This document shows, piece after piece, positions 27,649 to 38,639 of a stretch of DNA of 64,000 nucleotides. The notes beneath the pieces are model-generated. The model saw only the letters and a program-made list of their open reading frames with translations, was not told the DNA's origin and did not search any database. The translations under genes were made by a program, and so were the position numbers. The DNA is from Hypericibacter terrae (GTDB lineage Bacteria; Pseudomonadota; Alphaproteobacteria; Dongiales; Dongiaceae), in contig NZ_CP042906.1 in NCBI RefSeq assembly GCF_008728855.1, forward strand, positions 806,001 to 870,000. The letters run 5' to 3'. Every line of letters starts with the position of its first letter. Within the stretch, counting starts at the first letter, position 1.

Positions 27649-27832
27649 ACGGGATTCGCAGCCGATGCAGAGGCAAGCAGCAGTTAGGCGCCGTACGATG
27701 TCTGTTGAAGCTGATGCAAGTCCACTCGACGAGCAGCTACCGAGATTGCCCACTTTCTCCTAAGCATGCTTCGGTCGTGCAGCTGGGCGGTGTGTCGTTT
27801 TGCCGTAAGTCGTTCATTGCAGTCGGGCAGTG

Positions 27833-28783
27833 TCAGCCACGACTCTGCCGACCCACGGCAAAGAGCGCCAGCCATTCATGAGCAAGATGCGCGGCCGCCA
27901 GCGCCGTGATCTCCGACACGTCATAGGCCGGAGCCACCTCGACCACATCCATGCCCACGAACCTGATGCCGGCAAGGCCCTTGAAGATGGCGATCGCCTG
28001 CGCCGAGGAGAGGCCGCCCGGCACCGGCGTGCCCGTGCCGGGGGCGAAGCTGGGATCGAGGCAATCGATGTCGAAGGTGAGATAGGCGCCATGGTCGCCG
28101 ACGATCCGGCGGATCTCGGCCGCCGTCTTCGCGCTGCCATTCTCATGCACCCAGAACGCGTCCAGCACATTGAAGCCCAGATGGTCGTCATTGTGGGTGC
28201 GAAGCCCGACCTGCACGGAGCGGCGCGGATCGACCAGACCTTCCTTGGCCGCGTGATAGAACATGGTCCCGTGATCGACGCGGCCGGCCCCTTGCGAATC
28301 GTCCCAGGTGTCGGAATGGGCGTCGAAATGAATCAGCGACAGCGGCCCGTGACGCTTGGCATGGGCCTTCAGCAGCGGATAGCTGATGAAATGATCGCCG
28401 CCCAGCGACAGCAGCGCCGCACCGGATGCGAGGATCTTGTCCGCATGGGCCTCGATCGCGGCCGGAATCGTTTCGGGCCGGCCGTGATCCCACTGGCAAT
28501 CGCCATAGTCGACCACGGAGAGCCGGTCGAACGGCTCGAAGGCCGCGCCATAGGGCCGGTTCCAGGCATTGTTGGTCGAGGCCGCGCGGATGGCGCGGGG
28601 GCCGAAGCGGGCGCCCGGCCGGTTGGTCACAGCCGTATCCATCGGGAAGCCCGAGACGGCGACATCGACGCCGGCGAGATCGCGGCTGTATTTGCGCCGC
28701 ATGAAACTGAGCGCGCCGGCAAAGGTCGGCTCGAGATGGGTGCCCTTCAGGTCCTGGGCGGTGAAGGCATGGTCGTTCGTCAT
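27833..28783 (-). CDS. speB: Agmatinase-family ureohydrolase
   Basis: 316 residues of the arginase/agmatinase family, binuclear manganese hydrolases that release urea from agmatine or related guanidino compounds. Metal-ligand motifs are intact: LGGDHFI, HFDAHSDTWD and FDIDCLDPSFAPG with GTPVPGGLS. Start at ATG 28783 (MTNDHAFTAQD); the longer frame has a non-family extension. Agmatinase, guanidinobutyrase and proclavaminate-type enzymes cannot be separated here. The 184-base gap on its 3' side (27649-27832) borders the accessory islet. Confidence 0.88.
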   Translation of the reverse strand: MTNDHAFTAQDLKGTHLEPTFAGALSFMRRKYSRDLAGVDVAVSGFPMDTAVTNRPGARFGPRAIRAASTNNAWNRPYGAAFEPFDRLSVVDYGDCQWDHGRPETIPAAIEAHADKILASGAALLSLGGDHFISYPLLKAHAKRHGPLSLIHFDAHSDTWDDSQGAGRVDHGTMFYHAAKEGLVDPRRSVQVGLRTHNDDHLGFNVLDAFWVHENGSAKTAAEIRRIVGDHGAYLTFDIDCLDPSFAPGTGTPVPGGLSSAQAIAIFKGLAGIRFVGMDVVEVAPAYDVSEITALAAAHLAHEWLALFAVGRQSRG

Positions 28784-28878
28784 GAGTCTCTCTCGATGGG
28801 ACCCGCAGGCTCGTCGCTGACGGGGCGCGGGGAATAGCATCGCCTGTCGCCGCCTGCCCGGGTTGGCTCGATCCTCGC

Positions 28879-29547
28879 CTATTCCGACAGAAGCCGCCAG
28901 ATCGCGGTGTCGCGCTCGGTGCGGTCCTCCAGCTCGAGCGAGGTGGGAACCCGGTGGCGCGTCACGAGCTGCAGCCCGCTCGGCGGCAGATAGCTGCGGC
29001 CCGGATCGCCCATCAGCACTTCGATGCCCTGGCGCACCAGGGTGCGAAGCCAGGCGGTGACGCGTTCCGCCATCGGCCGCTCATAGCAGACGTCACCGGC
29101 CAGGACGAGATCCCAGGGACTCGTCGTGCCAACCACGTCATCGAGCGTTACGGGAACCGTCACGCCGTTGAGTGCGGCATTGAGCGCGATGGCACTCGCG
29201 GCGAACTTGTCGATCTCGGCGGCGGCGACGGATCGGGCGCCGGCCTTGGCCGCCGCGATCGCGACGAGGCCCGAGCCCGCCGCGAAATCGAGCACGCATT
29301 TGCCGGCGACGATCGCAGGATCGTCGAGGATCGTGCGCGCCAGCGCCTGCCCGCCGGGCCAGGCGAAGGCCCAATAGGGCGGCGGCAGGCCCTCATGCGC
29401 AAGCGTCGTCTCGGTCGCCTGCCAGATCGGCGTGATCTCGGTCGCGAGATGAAGCCGGATCTCCGGCACCAGCGGCGGCGCCGCGACGACCGTCTCGCGG
29501 CGGATGAAAGCGACGGGATCGGCCTCGGCGCGGGGGAGCTCGGTCAT
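28879..29547 (-). CDS. Class I SAM-dependent methyltransferase, ETF-beta/L11 lysine methyltransferase-like
   Basis: 222 residues. Motif I is VLDFAAGSGLVAIAAAKAGA, followed by AAEIDKFAASAIALNA and DLVLAGDVCYERPMAERV. The PPPYWAFAWPGGQALAR segment before motif I is typical of the METTL20/ETFBKMT-related group, which methylates lysines on ETF-beta or ribosomal proteins. The target is inferred from family. The next gene on the strand upstream is ubiA, with a 29-base gap. Confidence 0.85.
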   Translation of the reverse strand: MTELPRAEADPVAFIRRETVVAAPPLVPEIRLHLATEITPIWQATETTLAHEGLPPPYWAFAWPGGQALARTILDDPAIVAGKCVLDFAAGSGLVAIAAAKAGARSVAAAEIDKFAASAIALNAALNGVTVPVTLDDVVGTTSPWDLVLAGDVCYERPMAERVTAWLRTLVRQGIEVLMGDPGRSYLPPSGLQLVTRHRVPTSLELEDRTERDTAIWRLLSE

Positions 29548-29576
29548 GGATCCTCGGGCTCCCGATGACGCCGGTT

Positions 29577-30518
29577 TCAGCTCAGCCAGGGACTGAGAAG
29601 AATCCCGGCGAGCAGCATCCAGCCCAACCATCGTTGCGCGTTGAACTTGGCGAGGCAGTCGGCGGGATCGTCGAAATTCGCGGCTCGGATCTGATAGGCG
29701 AACAGCAATCCGGCGGCGGCGAGCCCGAGATAGGCGGCCCAGCCGAGGCCGGCCGAGGCAAAAGCGGCGATCCAGAATCCGAGCGCCACGACGGCGAAGA
29801 GGATCAGCCAGGGCCGCGTCGAGGCGCCCAGCTTGAGCGCGGTCGACTTCACGCCGATCAGCGCGTCGTCCTCCTTGTCCTGATGCGCATAGATCGTGTC
29901 GTAGAAAAGTGTCCAGGCGATGCCGCCGGCATAGAGCAGGACGGCCGGCGCCTGCAGCGAACCCGTCGCGGCCGCCCACCCCAGGAGCGCGCCCCAATTG
30001 AAGGTGAGGCCGAGGAAGGCCTGCGGCCAATAGGTAATGCGCTTCATGAAGGGGTAGGTCGCGACCAGCGCCAGCGAGCCGGCGCCGAGCGCGATGGTGA
30101 AGCCGTTCATCTGCAGCAGCACGATCAGCGCCAGCAGCAACTGGAGCCCGAGGAAGATCGCGGCGGCGCGGACGCTGACGGCGCCGCTCGGGATCGGCCG
30201 CGTCGCGGTGCGCGCCACCCTTCCGTCGAACTCGCGATCGACGATGTCGTTGAAGCTGCAGCCGGCGCCGCGCATGAGCAGCGCGCCGACAGCGAAGAGC
30301 GCCATCAGCCCGAGGTCGGGCTTGGCGGGCGCGGCCATCGTCAGGGACCACCAGCCGGGGAAGAGCAGCAGCCAAGTGCCGATCGGCCGGTCGAGCCGCG
30401 CCAGCCTGGCATAGGGCGCGAGCGCCGACGGCAGGAACCGGTCGACCCAGTTGCCCCGGCGAATGTCGGTGAAGTTTGGGGACCCCGCAGGCTGGCCGGT
30501 GTGAGGTTGGCTCGGCAT
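29577..30518 (-). CDS. ubiA: 4-hydroxybenzoate polyprenyltransferase
   Basis: 313-residue inner-membrane prenyltransferase, joining the polyprenyl chain to 4-hydroxybenzoate in ubiquinone synthesis. Several membrane helices flank the two Asp-rich prenyl-diphosphate sites, NDIVDREFDGRVART and the YAHQDKEDD segment. The start at ATG 30518 (MPSQPHTGQ) is preferred to a longer frame with Arg/Ser/Pro-biased sequence. Divergent from rsmE, so the short gap between them (30519-30570) holds both promoters. Confidence 0.93.
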   Translation of the reverse strand: MPSQPHTGQPAGSPNFTDIRRGNWVDRFLPSALAPYARLARLDRPIGTWLLLFPGWWSLTMAAPAKPDLGLMALFAVGALLMRGAGCSFNDIVDREFDGRVARTATRPIPSGAVSVRAAAIFLGLQLLLALIVLLQMNGFTIALGAGSLALVATYPFMKRITYWPQAFLGLTFNWGALLGWAAATGSLQAPAVLLYAGGIAWTLFYDTIYAHQDKEDDALIGVKSTALKLGASTRPWLILFAVVALGFWIAAFASAGLGWAAYLGLAAAGLLFAYQIRAANFDDPADCLAKFNAQRWLGWMLLAGILLSPWLS

Positions 30519-30570
30519 GGGGTAATCTTGACGGCCTTGAGCCGCGGGCTCAAGCGATGTGGGAGCTTGC

Positions 30571-31407
30571 ATGGGCCGGAGCGGGGATCGGGAGCAGGAG
30601 GCGGGCGAGGAATCGGGCGCGAAGGAGCCGGGCCAAAAGGAACCGGGGCAGGTCACGCGGCTCTTCGTGACGGCGGCGCTGGGCGACGGCGCCGAGATCG
30701 AGCTCGACGAGGACGCGACCCACTATTTGCGCAACGTGCTGCGGCTGGCGCCGGGCGAGCGGGTCGGCCTCTTCAACGGGCGCGACGGCGAATGGTCGGC
30801 GGAGCTGACCGGCCTTTCCAAGCGTGCGGCGCGGCTGCAGCTGCGCGAGCGGACAAGGGCTCAGCCCCGCGAGTCCGATCTCTGGCTGGTGTTCGCGCCG
30901 ATCAAGCGCCAGCGCATCGACATCCTGGCGGAGAAGGCGACCGAGCTCGGCGTGGCAGCGCTTTTGCCGGTCTTCACCGCCCGCACCGTGATGACGCGCG
31001 TCAACCTGGACCGCCTCGCGGCCCATGCGAAGGAAGCGGCGGAGCAGACCGAGCGGCTGACAGTGCCTGTCATTCGCGAGCCACGGACTTTGGATAAGCT
31101 GCTGGCGGAATGGCCGGCCTCGCGCCGGCTTCTGGTCTGCGCGGAGGCGGGGTCTGCGCGTCCAATCCTTGATGCGTTAGGCGAACTCACCCGCGATGTG
31201 AGAAACCGTACTGAGTCCTGGGCCATCATGACAGGCCCCGAGGGCGGCTTCACGGCATCGGAACTTGACGCGCTCGGGAAACTCCCCTTTGTTACGCCCG
31301 TCGGTCTGGGGCCTCGGATCTTGCGGGCCGACACGGCGGCGATCGCGGCGCTGGCCATATGGCAAGCGCTCGTCGGGGATGGACGAGACCGTCCGCCGTC
31401 ACGTTAG
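30571..31407 (+). CDS. rsmE: 16S rRNA (uracil-1498-N3)-methyltransferase
   Basis: 278 residues of the SPOUT class. The RNA-binding PUA-like N-terminus begins near VTRLFVTAALGDGAEIEL, followed by LAEKATELGV and the trefoil-knot motifs MTGPEGGFTASEL and LGPRILRADTA. About 28 residues of Gly/Glu/Lys-rich sequence precede the usual start, longer than most RsmE. An upstream in-frame GTG at 30559 is possible. gshA follows after 39 bases. Confidence 0.93.
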   Translation: MGRSGDREQEAGEESGAKEPGQKEPGQVTRLFVTAALGDGAEIELDEDATHYLRNVLRLAPGERVGLFNGRDGEWSAELTGLSKRAARLQLRERTRAQPRESDLWLVFAPIKRQRIDILAEKATELGVAALLPVFTARTVMTRVNLDRLAAHAKEAAEQTERLTVPVIREPRTLDKLLAEWPASRRLLVCAEAGSARPILDALGELTRDVRNRTESWAIMTGPEGGFTASELDALGKLPFVTPVGLGPRILRADTAAIAALAIWQALVGDGRDRPPSR

Positions 31408-31446
31408 AGATCATTGCGAAATCAAGAACGGAGCATCGCGCCCCCC

Positions 31447-32835
31447 ATGTCGGCGCCTCCCACCACGCGCGGCGAGCCAATCACCTCGAAGCGCCAGATG
31501 ATCGATTACATCGCGCAAGGCTCGAAGCCGCGCGAGCGCTGGCGCATCGGAACCGAGCACGAGAAATTCGGATTCAACCAGCGCGACCTGCGCCCGCTCC
31601 CCTATGACGGACCGGCCGGCGTCAGGGCGCTGCTGGAGGGGCTGACGCGCTTCGGCTGGAAGCCGGTGCTCGAGGAGGGGAAGCCGATCGCGCTGACCCT
31701 CGACAATTGCAACATCACGCTCGAGCCCGGCGGCCAGTTCGAGCTCTCCGGCGCGCCGCTCGAAACGATCCACGAGACCTGCCGCGAGACCTGCACCCAT
31801 CTCAACCAGGTGAAGGAAGTCTGCACCGAGCTCGGCGTCGGCATGCTCGGCATGGGCTTCCAGCCGAAATGGAAGCGCGAAGACGTCATCTGGATGCCCA
31901 AGGGCCGCTACAAGATCATGCGCGAGCAGATGCAGCGCAAAGGCAAGCTCGGGCTCGACATGATGCTCAGGACCTGCACGGTGCAGGTCAATCTCGACTA
32001 CAGCTCCGAAGCCGACATGGTCAAGAAGATGCGCGTCGGTCTGGCGCTGCAGCCGATCGCGACCGCGCTCTTCGCCGACTCGCCCTTCATCGAGGGCAAG
32101 CCCAACGGCTTCCAGTCCTTCCGCAGCCATGTCTGGACCGATACCGATCCCGATCGCTGCGGCACGCTGCCCTTCGCCTTCGAACCGAGCTTCGGCTTCG
32201 AGCGCTATGTCGATTACATGCTCGATGTGCCTATGTATTTCGTCTATCGCGACAACCGCTATATCGACGTGGCGGGGCAGTCCTTCCGCGATTTCCTGCA
32301 GGGCAAGCTGCCGGGCCTGCCGGGCGAGATCCCCGGCCTCGGCGACTTCATGGATCACCTGACCACGGCCTTCCCCGAGGTGCGGCTCAAGCGCTTCCTC
32401 GAGATGCGCGGCGCCGACAGCGGTCCCTGGGATCGCATCTGCGCGCTGCCGGCCCTGTGGGTCGGACTCCTTTACGACGATGTCGCGCTCGACGGCGCCT
32501 GGGAGCTGGTAAAGAGCTGGACCGCAGAGGATCGCGACCGCATGCGGGTCGATGCGCCGAAGATCGCGCTCGAGGCCAAGGTGCGCGGCCGCTCCATGCG
32601 CGACATCGCACGCGACGTGCTGGCACTCTCTCGCGCCGGCCTGTCGCGCCGCGCCAGGCTCGATTCCACCGGCCAGGACGAGAGCCATTTCCTCAACGCG
32701 CTGACCGAGATCGTCGACAGCGGCAAGACCCCGGCCCAGCTCAAGCTCGACGCCTATCACGGACGCTGGAACGGCTCGGTCGACCCGATCTTCCGGGAAT
32801 GCGCGTACTGGAAGGGGCCGGTACCGGCGGAGTGA
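31447..32835 (+). CDS. gshA: Glutamate-cysteine ligase (alphaproteobacterial/plant-like type)
   Basis: 462 residues. First enzyme of glutathione synthesis, forming gamma-glutamylcysteine from Glu, Cys and ATP. Family segments include WRIGTEHEKFGF with the ATP/metal site, NITLEPGGQFELSGAPL, GMGFQPKWKR, LRTCTVQVNLDY and GLLYDD. ATG 31447 was preferred to a TTG at 31414. Downstream of rsmE in the same orientation, ending before a repeat-rich gap and a bidirectional terminator. Confidence 0.93.
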   Translation: MSAPPTTRGEPITSKRQMIDYIAQGSKPRERWRIGTEHEKFGFNQRDLRPLPYDGPAGVRALLEGLTRFGWKPVLEEGKPIALTLDNCNITLEPGGQFELSGAPLETIHETCRETCTHLNQVKEVCTELGVGMLGMGFQPKWKREDVIWMPKGRYKIMREQMQRKGKLGLDMMLRTCTVQVNLDYSSEADMVKKMRVGLALQPIATALFADSPFIEGKPNGFQSFRSHVWTDTDPDRCGTLPFAFEPSFGFERYVDYMLDVPMYFVYRDNRYIDVAGQSFRDFLQGKLPGLPGEIPGLGDFMDHLTTAFPEVRLKRFLEMRGADSGPWDRICALPALWVGLLYDDVALDGAWELVKSWTAEDRDRMRVDAPKIALEAKVRGRSMRDIARDVLALSRAGLSRRARLDSTGQDESHFLNALTEIVDSGKTPAQLKLDAYHGRWNGSVDPIFRECAYWKGPVPAE

Positions 32836-32865
32836 GGTTGAGCATCATCGCTCGACCCTGAACCG

Positions 32866-32981
32866 ACCCCTCCCCCTACCCCCTAAGTTAATATGATCGC
32901 CTCGCTCTACTTCAAAGCTTCGAGCGAGATCTACACCATCCACGCCCCCTCCCTTTGCGGGATGGGGTAGGGGGAGGGGGT
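32866..32981. repeat. Inverted pair of C/G-rich REP-like units
   Basis: Unit 1 (32866-32884, ACCCCTCCCCCTACCCCCT) and unit 2 (32945-32981), whose reverse complement begins ACCCCCTCCCCCTACCCCAT. Unit 1 looks truncated relative to the copies at 60905 and 10726. It is part of the 379-base gene-free stretch between gshA and tldD (32836-33214). Confidence 0.65.
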
Positions 32982-33049
32982 GGCCGCAAGATCAAACGCG
33001 GCATCGCTCCTCGATCTCATCCGAAGCTTTGAAGTAGAGCGAAGCGATC
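32895..33049. repeat. 28-bp inverted repeat around a REP-like unit
   Basis: Arms 32895-32922 (starting GATCGCCTCGCTCTACTTCA) and 33022-33049 are reverse complements with one mismatch over 28 bases, separated by 99 bases. They interleave with the C/G-rich REP pair. The AT-richer composition suggests a small inserted or rearranged element. Confidence 0.7.
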
Positions 33050-33070
33050 AAACAAAGAATTCTCAAACAA

Positions 33071-33105
33071 AAAGGGCCGCGGCAGGGAACCGCGGCCCTT
33101 TTCTT
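33071..33105. terminator. Bidirectional intrinsic terminator between gshA and tldD
   Basis: Stem AAAGGGCCGCGG (33071-33082) with CCGCGGCCCTTT (33090-33101) around the loop CAGGGAA, flanked by T-runs in both directions (TTTTC on the plus strand, TTTTTG on the minus). Placed between convergent genes; the stronger T-run serves tldD. Confidence 0.8.
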
Positions 33106-33214
33106 TCGGGCGTCCGGGCTTGGAAGACCGGACGTGGGCGCATTCTAGAGCGACGAACGGTTAATCGGAGGTTAACGCGCCGGCTAAGGTGCGGGAATCA
33201 CAGCGAGAGTCACC

Positions 33215-34648
33215 TCAAGCCGCGGTGCCGCCCACGGTCATGGCATCGATCTTGAGCGTCGGCTGGCCGACGCCGACCGGCACGCCCTGGCCTTCCTTGC
33301 CGCAGGTGCCGATGCCGCCATCGAGCTTCAGGTCGTTGCCGATCATGCTGACCTTGTTCATCGAATCCGGGCCGTTGCCGATGAGCGTGGCGCCCTTGAC
33401 CGCACGGCCGACCTGGCCGTTCTCGATCAGATAGGCCTCGGTGCAGGAGAAGACGAACTTGCCCGAGGTGATGTCGACCTGGCCGCCGCCGAAATTGACG
33501 GCATAGAGGCCCTTCTTCACCGAGGCGAGGATCTCCTTCGGATCATGCTTCCCGGCGAGCATGTAGGTGTTGGTCATGCGCGGCATCGGAATATGGGCGA
33601 AGCTCTGCCGCCGGCCGTTGCCGGTCGGCTTCATGCCCATGAGCCGGGCGTTCTGCCGGTCCTGCATATAGCCCTTCAGGATGCCGTCCTCGATCAGCAC
33701 GTTGTATTGCGAGGGCGTGCCCTCGTCGTCGATCGTGAGCGAGCCGCGGCGGTCCTGGATCGTGCCGTCGTCGACGATGGTGACGCCGGGGGAGGCAACG
33801 CGCTGGCCCATGAGGCCGGCGAAGGTCGAAGTCTTCTTGCGATTGAAATCGCCCTCGAGCCCATGGCCCACGGCCTCATGCAGCATCACGCCCGGCCAGC
33901 CCGGCCCCAGCACGACTTCCATCTCGCCGGCGGGTGCCGGCACCGAACCCAGATTGACCAGCGCCTGGCGCAGCGCCTCGTCGACGCCGTCCTTCCAGCT
34001 CTGCTCCTTGACGAAACGGCCATAGGCCTCGCGGCCGCCGGTGCCGAAGCTGCCGGTCTCCATCCGGTCGCCGTCGCCGACCACGACCGCGATGTTGAGG
34101 CGCACCAGCGGCCTTATGTCGGCCAGGCGCTGCCCGTCGCCGCGGATGATCTGCACCGCCTGCCAGACGCCCGTCATCGAGGCCATGACCTGGCGCACGC
34201 GCGGATCCTTGGCTCGCGCATAGGCGTCGATCTCGGTCAGCAGCTTGACCTTGTCCTCGAACGGCACCTCGTTCAGCGGGTTCACGTCGGTATAGAGCGA
34301 GCGGTTGGTGCCCTTGGGCGGGAGCGCCAGGGTTCCGCCATGGCCGCGATGGACCGTCTTGACGGTTTCGCCGGCGCGCCGGATCGCGGCCTCGGAGAGC
34401 TCGCTGGCATGGGCGTAGCCCGCGCGCTCGTCGGCGATGGCGCGCAGGCCGAAACCCTGCGTGGTGTCGTAGGACGCGCTCTTGAGCCGGCCGTCGTCGA
34501 AAGCGAGCGCCTCCGACTGGCTGTATTCGAGGAACAGCTCGCCATCGTCGGCGCCCTTGAGCGCGTCGGCGACGACGCCCTCGATGCGGCTCCGGTCGAG
34601 GCCGGTGCGGTGGAAAAAGAGCTCGTCGGTCTTGCTGAGATCGGCCAT
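33215..34648 (-). CDS. tldD: TldD metalloprotease subunit
   Basis: 477 residues, catalytic partner of TldE in a cytoplasmic heteromeric protease that cleaves unfolded peptides. In enterobacteria it processes microcin B17 and CcdA. The zinc motif is intact: MLHEAVGHGLEGD gives H257, E258 and H262 (HExxxH), and the later CTEAYLIENG segment supplies the conserved Cys. It is ~18 kb from tldE, and immediately upstream of the divergent cytochrome oxidase locus. No N-terminal extension like that of TldE. Confidence 0.95.
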   Translation of the reverse strand: MADLSKTDELFFHRTGLDRSRIEGVVADALKGADDGELFLEYSQSEALAFDDGRLKSASYDTTQGFGLRAIADERAGYAHASELSEAAIRRAGETVKTVHRGHGGTLALPPKGTNRSLYTDVNPLNEVPFEDKVKLLTEIDAYARAKDPRVRQVMASMTGVWQAVQIIRGDGQRLADIRPLVRLNIAVVVGDGDRMETGSFGTGGREAYGRFVKEQSWKDGVDEALRQALVNLGSVPAPAGEMEVVLGPGWPGVMLHEAVGHGLEGDFNRKKTSTFAGLMGQRVASPGVTIVDDGTIQDRRGSLTIDDEGTPSQYNVLIEDGILKGYMQDRQNARLMGMKPTGNGRRQSFAHIPMPRMTNTYMLAGKHDPKEILASVKKGLYAVNFGGGQVDITSGKFVFSCTEAYLIENGQVGRAVKGATLIGNGPDSMNKVSMIGNDLKLDGGIGTCGKEGQGVPVGVGQPTLKIDAMTVGGTAA

Positions 34649-34953
34649 GACGGTCCTTCAGGACTCCTTGGGTGCTGCCATCGGCAGGATGTTCGGGGGC
34701 CGCATCGCCGCGAGGCCGGGAGGAGAAGTGCCCGAGTCGCGCGATCAAGTTTGCCGCCCTCCCGCATATAGGACGTCGCGGGGCTTCTGTCAGCCCGAGG
34801 CCCGGGCTCGCCGATGAACCCCCGGACAGGTTCGACGCGTCCTCCGGAACGGCCTCACGCGACAGAACGTCGCATTTTCGAAGCCCGGCGGCAAAGGGGT
34901 CGCCAAGGCCGGGGAATCGCGCGCGTCCAACCGCCGCAAACCGCCCCAAAGGC

Positions 34954-34982
34954 TTGAGAAGCCTACGATAGGGGTGTAGTTT
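34954..34982 (+). promoter_or_regulatory. Candidate promoter for the cytochrome oxidase operon
   Basis: TTGAGA (34954-34959) and TAGTTT (34977-34982) are separated by 17 bases, 121 bases before coxB. This is the best match seen on the plus strand in the 454-base divergent gap 34649-35102, which otherwise shows no ORF or repeat I can support. The -10 box is weak. Confidence 0.3.
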
Positions 34983-35102
34983 CCCCGCCTGCCAGCGCAA
35001 GGGATGGGCGGTCGCTGGAGGCCTTGGGACAACAGTCCTCGGGACCTCGAGGCGGGCCGCCCGGTGGAGAGGAAGGCGCCGGCCATAAGAGGAAATCTCG
35101 CA

Positions 35103-35951
35103 ATGCGTCTTAAGGCTTTGACGATGCTCTGGGGGGCGTTCATCGCGCTCGTCACGCTGGCCCCTGCGGCCTATGCCGAGAACGGTCCCAAGGATTGGGA
35201 GATGGGCTTCCAGCCCGCGGTCTCGCCGATCGCCGAGCAGATCCACGGTTTCCACCACATTCTGCTCATCATCATCTCGGTCATCACCGCCTTCGTGATG
35301 CTCCTCCTCCTGACCGTGATCGTCCGCTTCAATGCGCGGGCCAATCCGGTTCCCTCCAAGACCTCGCATAACACCCTGATCGAGGTGCTCTGGACGGTGA
35401 TCCCGGTGATGATCCTGGTCGGCATCGCGATCCCCTCCTTCAAGCTGATCTATGCCGCCGACCGGACCGCGAACCCCGAGCTGACGATCAAGGCGATCGG
35501 GCATCAGTGGTACTGGTCCTACGAATATCCGGACAACGGCAACTTCACCTTCGACGCGCTGATGACGGCCGACAAGGACCTGAAGCCCGGCCAGCCGCGC
35601 CTCCTCGAGACCGACAATCACCTGGTGATCCCGGTCAATACCAAGGTCCGGATCCTGATCACCGCCTCGGACGTGATCCATTCCTTCGCGGTGCCCGCCT
35701 TCGGCTTGAAGCTCGACGGCGAGCCGGGCCGGATCAACGAGACCTGGACCGAGGTCACCCAGGAAGGGACCTATTACGGCCAGTGCTCCGAGCTCTGCGG
35801 CACCAACCACGCCTTCATGCCGATCACGGTCGATGTGGTGTCCAAGGAGAAGTATCTGGAGTGGGTCGCCGAGGCCCAGAAGAAGTTCGCCCAGGCTGAC
35901 GCACCCGCGATCGATGTCGCGGCTGCGGCGCCGGCGCCGGCTGCCAACTGA
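35103..35951 (+). CDS. coxB: Cytochrome c oxidase subunit II
   Basis: 282 residues. Signal peptide ends near APAAYAEN; two membrane helices (FHHILLIIISVITAFVMLLL and VIPVMILVGIAIPSFKL) precede the periplasmic cupredoxin domain. The CuA site is complete: HSFAVPAFGLK supplies a His, and CSELCGTNHAFM the two Cys, Glu, His and Met. The aromatic patch WYWSYEYPD receives electrons from cytochrome c. An AGAGGAA ribosome site precedes ATG 35103. First gene of the aa3 oxidase operon. Confidence 0.97.
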   Translation: MRLKALTMLWGAFIALVTLAPAAYAENGPKDWEMGFQPAVSPIAEQIHGFHHILLIIISVITAFVMLLLLTVIVRFNARANPVPSKTSHNTLIEVLWTVIPVMILVGIAIPSFKLIYAADRTANPELTIKAIGHQWYWSYEYPDNGNFTFDALMTADKDLKPGQPRLLETDNHLVIPVNTKVRILITASDVIHSFAVPAFGLKLDGEPGRINETWTEVTQEGTYYGQCSELCGTNHAFMPITVDVVSKEKYLEWVAEAQKKFAQADAPAIDVAAAAPAPAAN

Positions 35952-35970
35952 GTTGGCCCGGCAATATTGA

Positions 35971-37590
<1,620 letters not shown>

Positions 37591-37679
37591 GACGGGCAGG
37601 GGCTCGGGGACGATCTCCCCGGGCCCCTTCGGCCCGACGCTTCCCCGCGTGAATATTTGAGACCGAGGACAGAGTCGAT

Positions 37680-38639
37680 ATGAGCGATGCCAGCATCGGT
37701 ATCGGAACGGGCGTGACGGGGACGACGCATGACGCGGCCGCCCTGGATGCGGGCGCCCGTGTCGCCGATTACCTGGCGCTGCTCAAGCCGCGCGTCATGT
37801 CGCTCGTCGTCTTCAGCGGCTTCGCCGGCCTGATCATGGCACCCGGCCATATCCATCCGGTCCTGGCGGCGATCGCGGTCCTCTGCATCGCCGTGGCGGC
37901 CGGTGCGGCGGGTGCGGTCAACATGTGGTACGACCGCGACATCGACGCAATCATGCGGCGCACCTGCGCGCGGCCGATCCCGACCGGCAAGATCAAGCCG
38001 GAGGAGGCGCTGGCCTTCGGCATCGTGCTCTCGGTCGGCTCCGTCATGCTGATGGGCCTCGCCCTCAACTGGACGGCGGCGGTCCTGCTGGCGATCGCCA
38101 ATCTCTTCTACGTCTTCGTCTACACGATCTGGCTCAAGCGCCGCACGCCGCAGAACATCGTGATCGGGGGTGCCGCCGGCGCCTTTCCGCCGATGATCGG
38201 CTGGGCCGCCGTCACCGGCGATGTCAGCCTCGCCTCGGTCGCTCTGTTCGCGCTCATCTTCATGTGGACGCCGCCGCATTTCTGGGCGCTGGCCCTCTTC
38301 CGGCGCGGCGACTACGAGAAGGCCGGCGTGCCGATGCTCCCGGTGGTCGCCGGCGCCCGCGCCACCAAGCTGCAGATGCTGCTCTATACGGTGATCCTGC
38401 TGCCGCTGGGCCTGGCGCCCTGGTGGCTCGGCATCACGGGCCCGCTCTATGCCGTGGCCGCCCTGGCGCTCGGGCTGACCTTCCTGGGATTCGCGGTCTG
38501 GGTCTGGTTCGACGAGACCGAGCGCGCCGCCAAGCGCATGTTCGGCTACTCGATCCTCTATCTCTTCCTGATGTTCGCCGCGATGATGGTTGACCGGGCG
38601 CCGGGCCTCCTGGCGCGGCTTGCGGAGTGGGTGGGTTGA
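37680..38639 (+). CDS. ctaB: Protoheme IX farnesyltransferase
   Basis: 319 residues, UbiA-superfamily membrane enzyme converting heme B to heme O, the step before heme A for the aa3 oxidase. It has the Asp-rich motif [15 protein letters not shown] and the second [21 protein letters not shown] region, with about eight to nine helices. The 89-base gap after coxA can fold into GC-rich hairpins (GGGCCCCTTCGGCCC). The stop overlaps the next small gene. Confidence 0.95.
   Translation: MSDASIGIGTGVTGTTHDAAALDAGARVADYLALLKPRVMSLVVFSGFAGLIMAPGHIHPVLAAIAVLCIAVAAGAAGAVNMWYDRDIDAIMRRTCARPIPTGKIKPEEALAFGIVLSVGSVMLMGLALNWTAAVLLAIANLFYVFVYTIWLKRRTPQNIVIGGAAGAFPPMIGWAAVTGDVSLASVALFALIFMWTPPHFWALALFRRGDYEKAGVPMLPVVAGARATKLQMLLYTVILLPLGLAPWWLGITGPLYAVAALALGLTFLGFAVWVWFDETERAAKRMFGYSILYLFLMFAAMMVDRAPGLLARLAEWVG

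Noticed and set aside
27649-27832. tRNA or attachment site at the right edge of the islet
   Set aside because: No tRNA-like fold or direct repeat matching the left edge could be found by eye.
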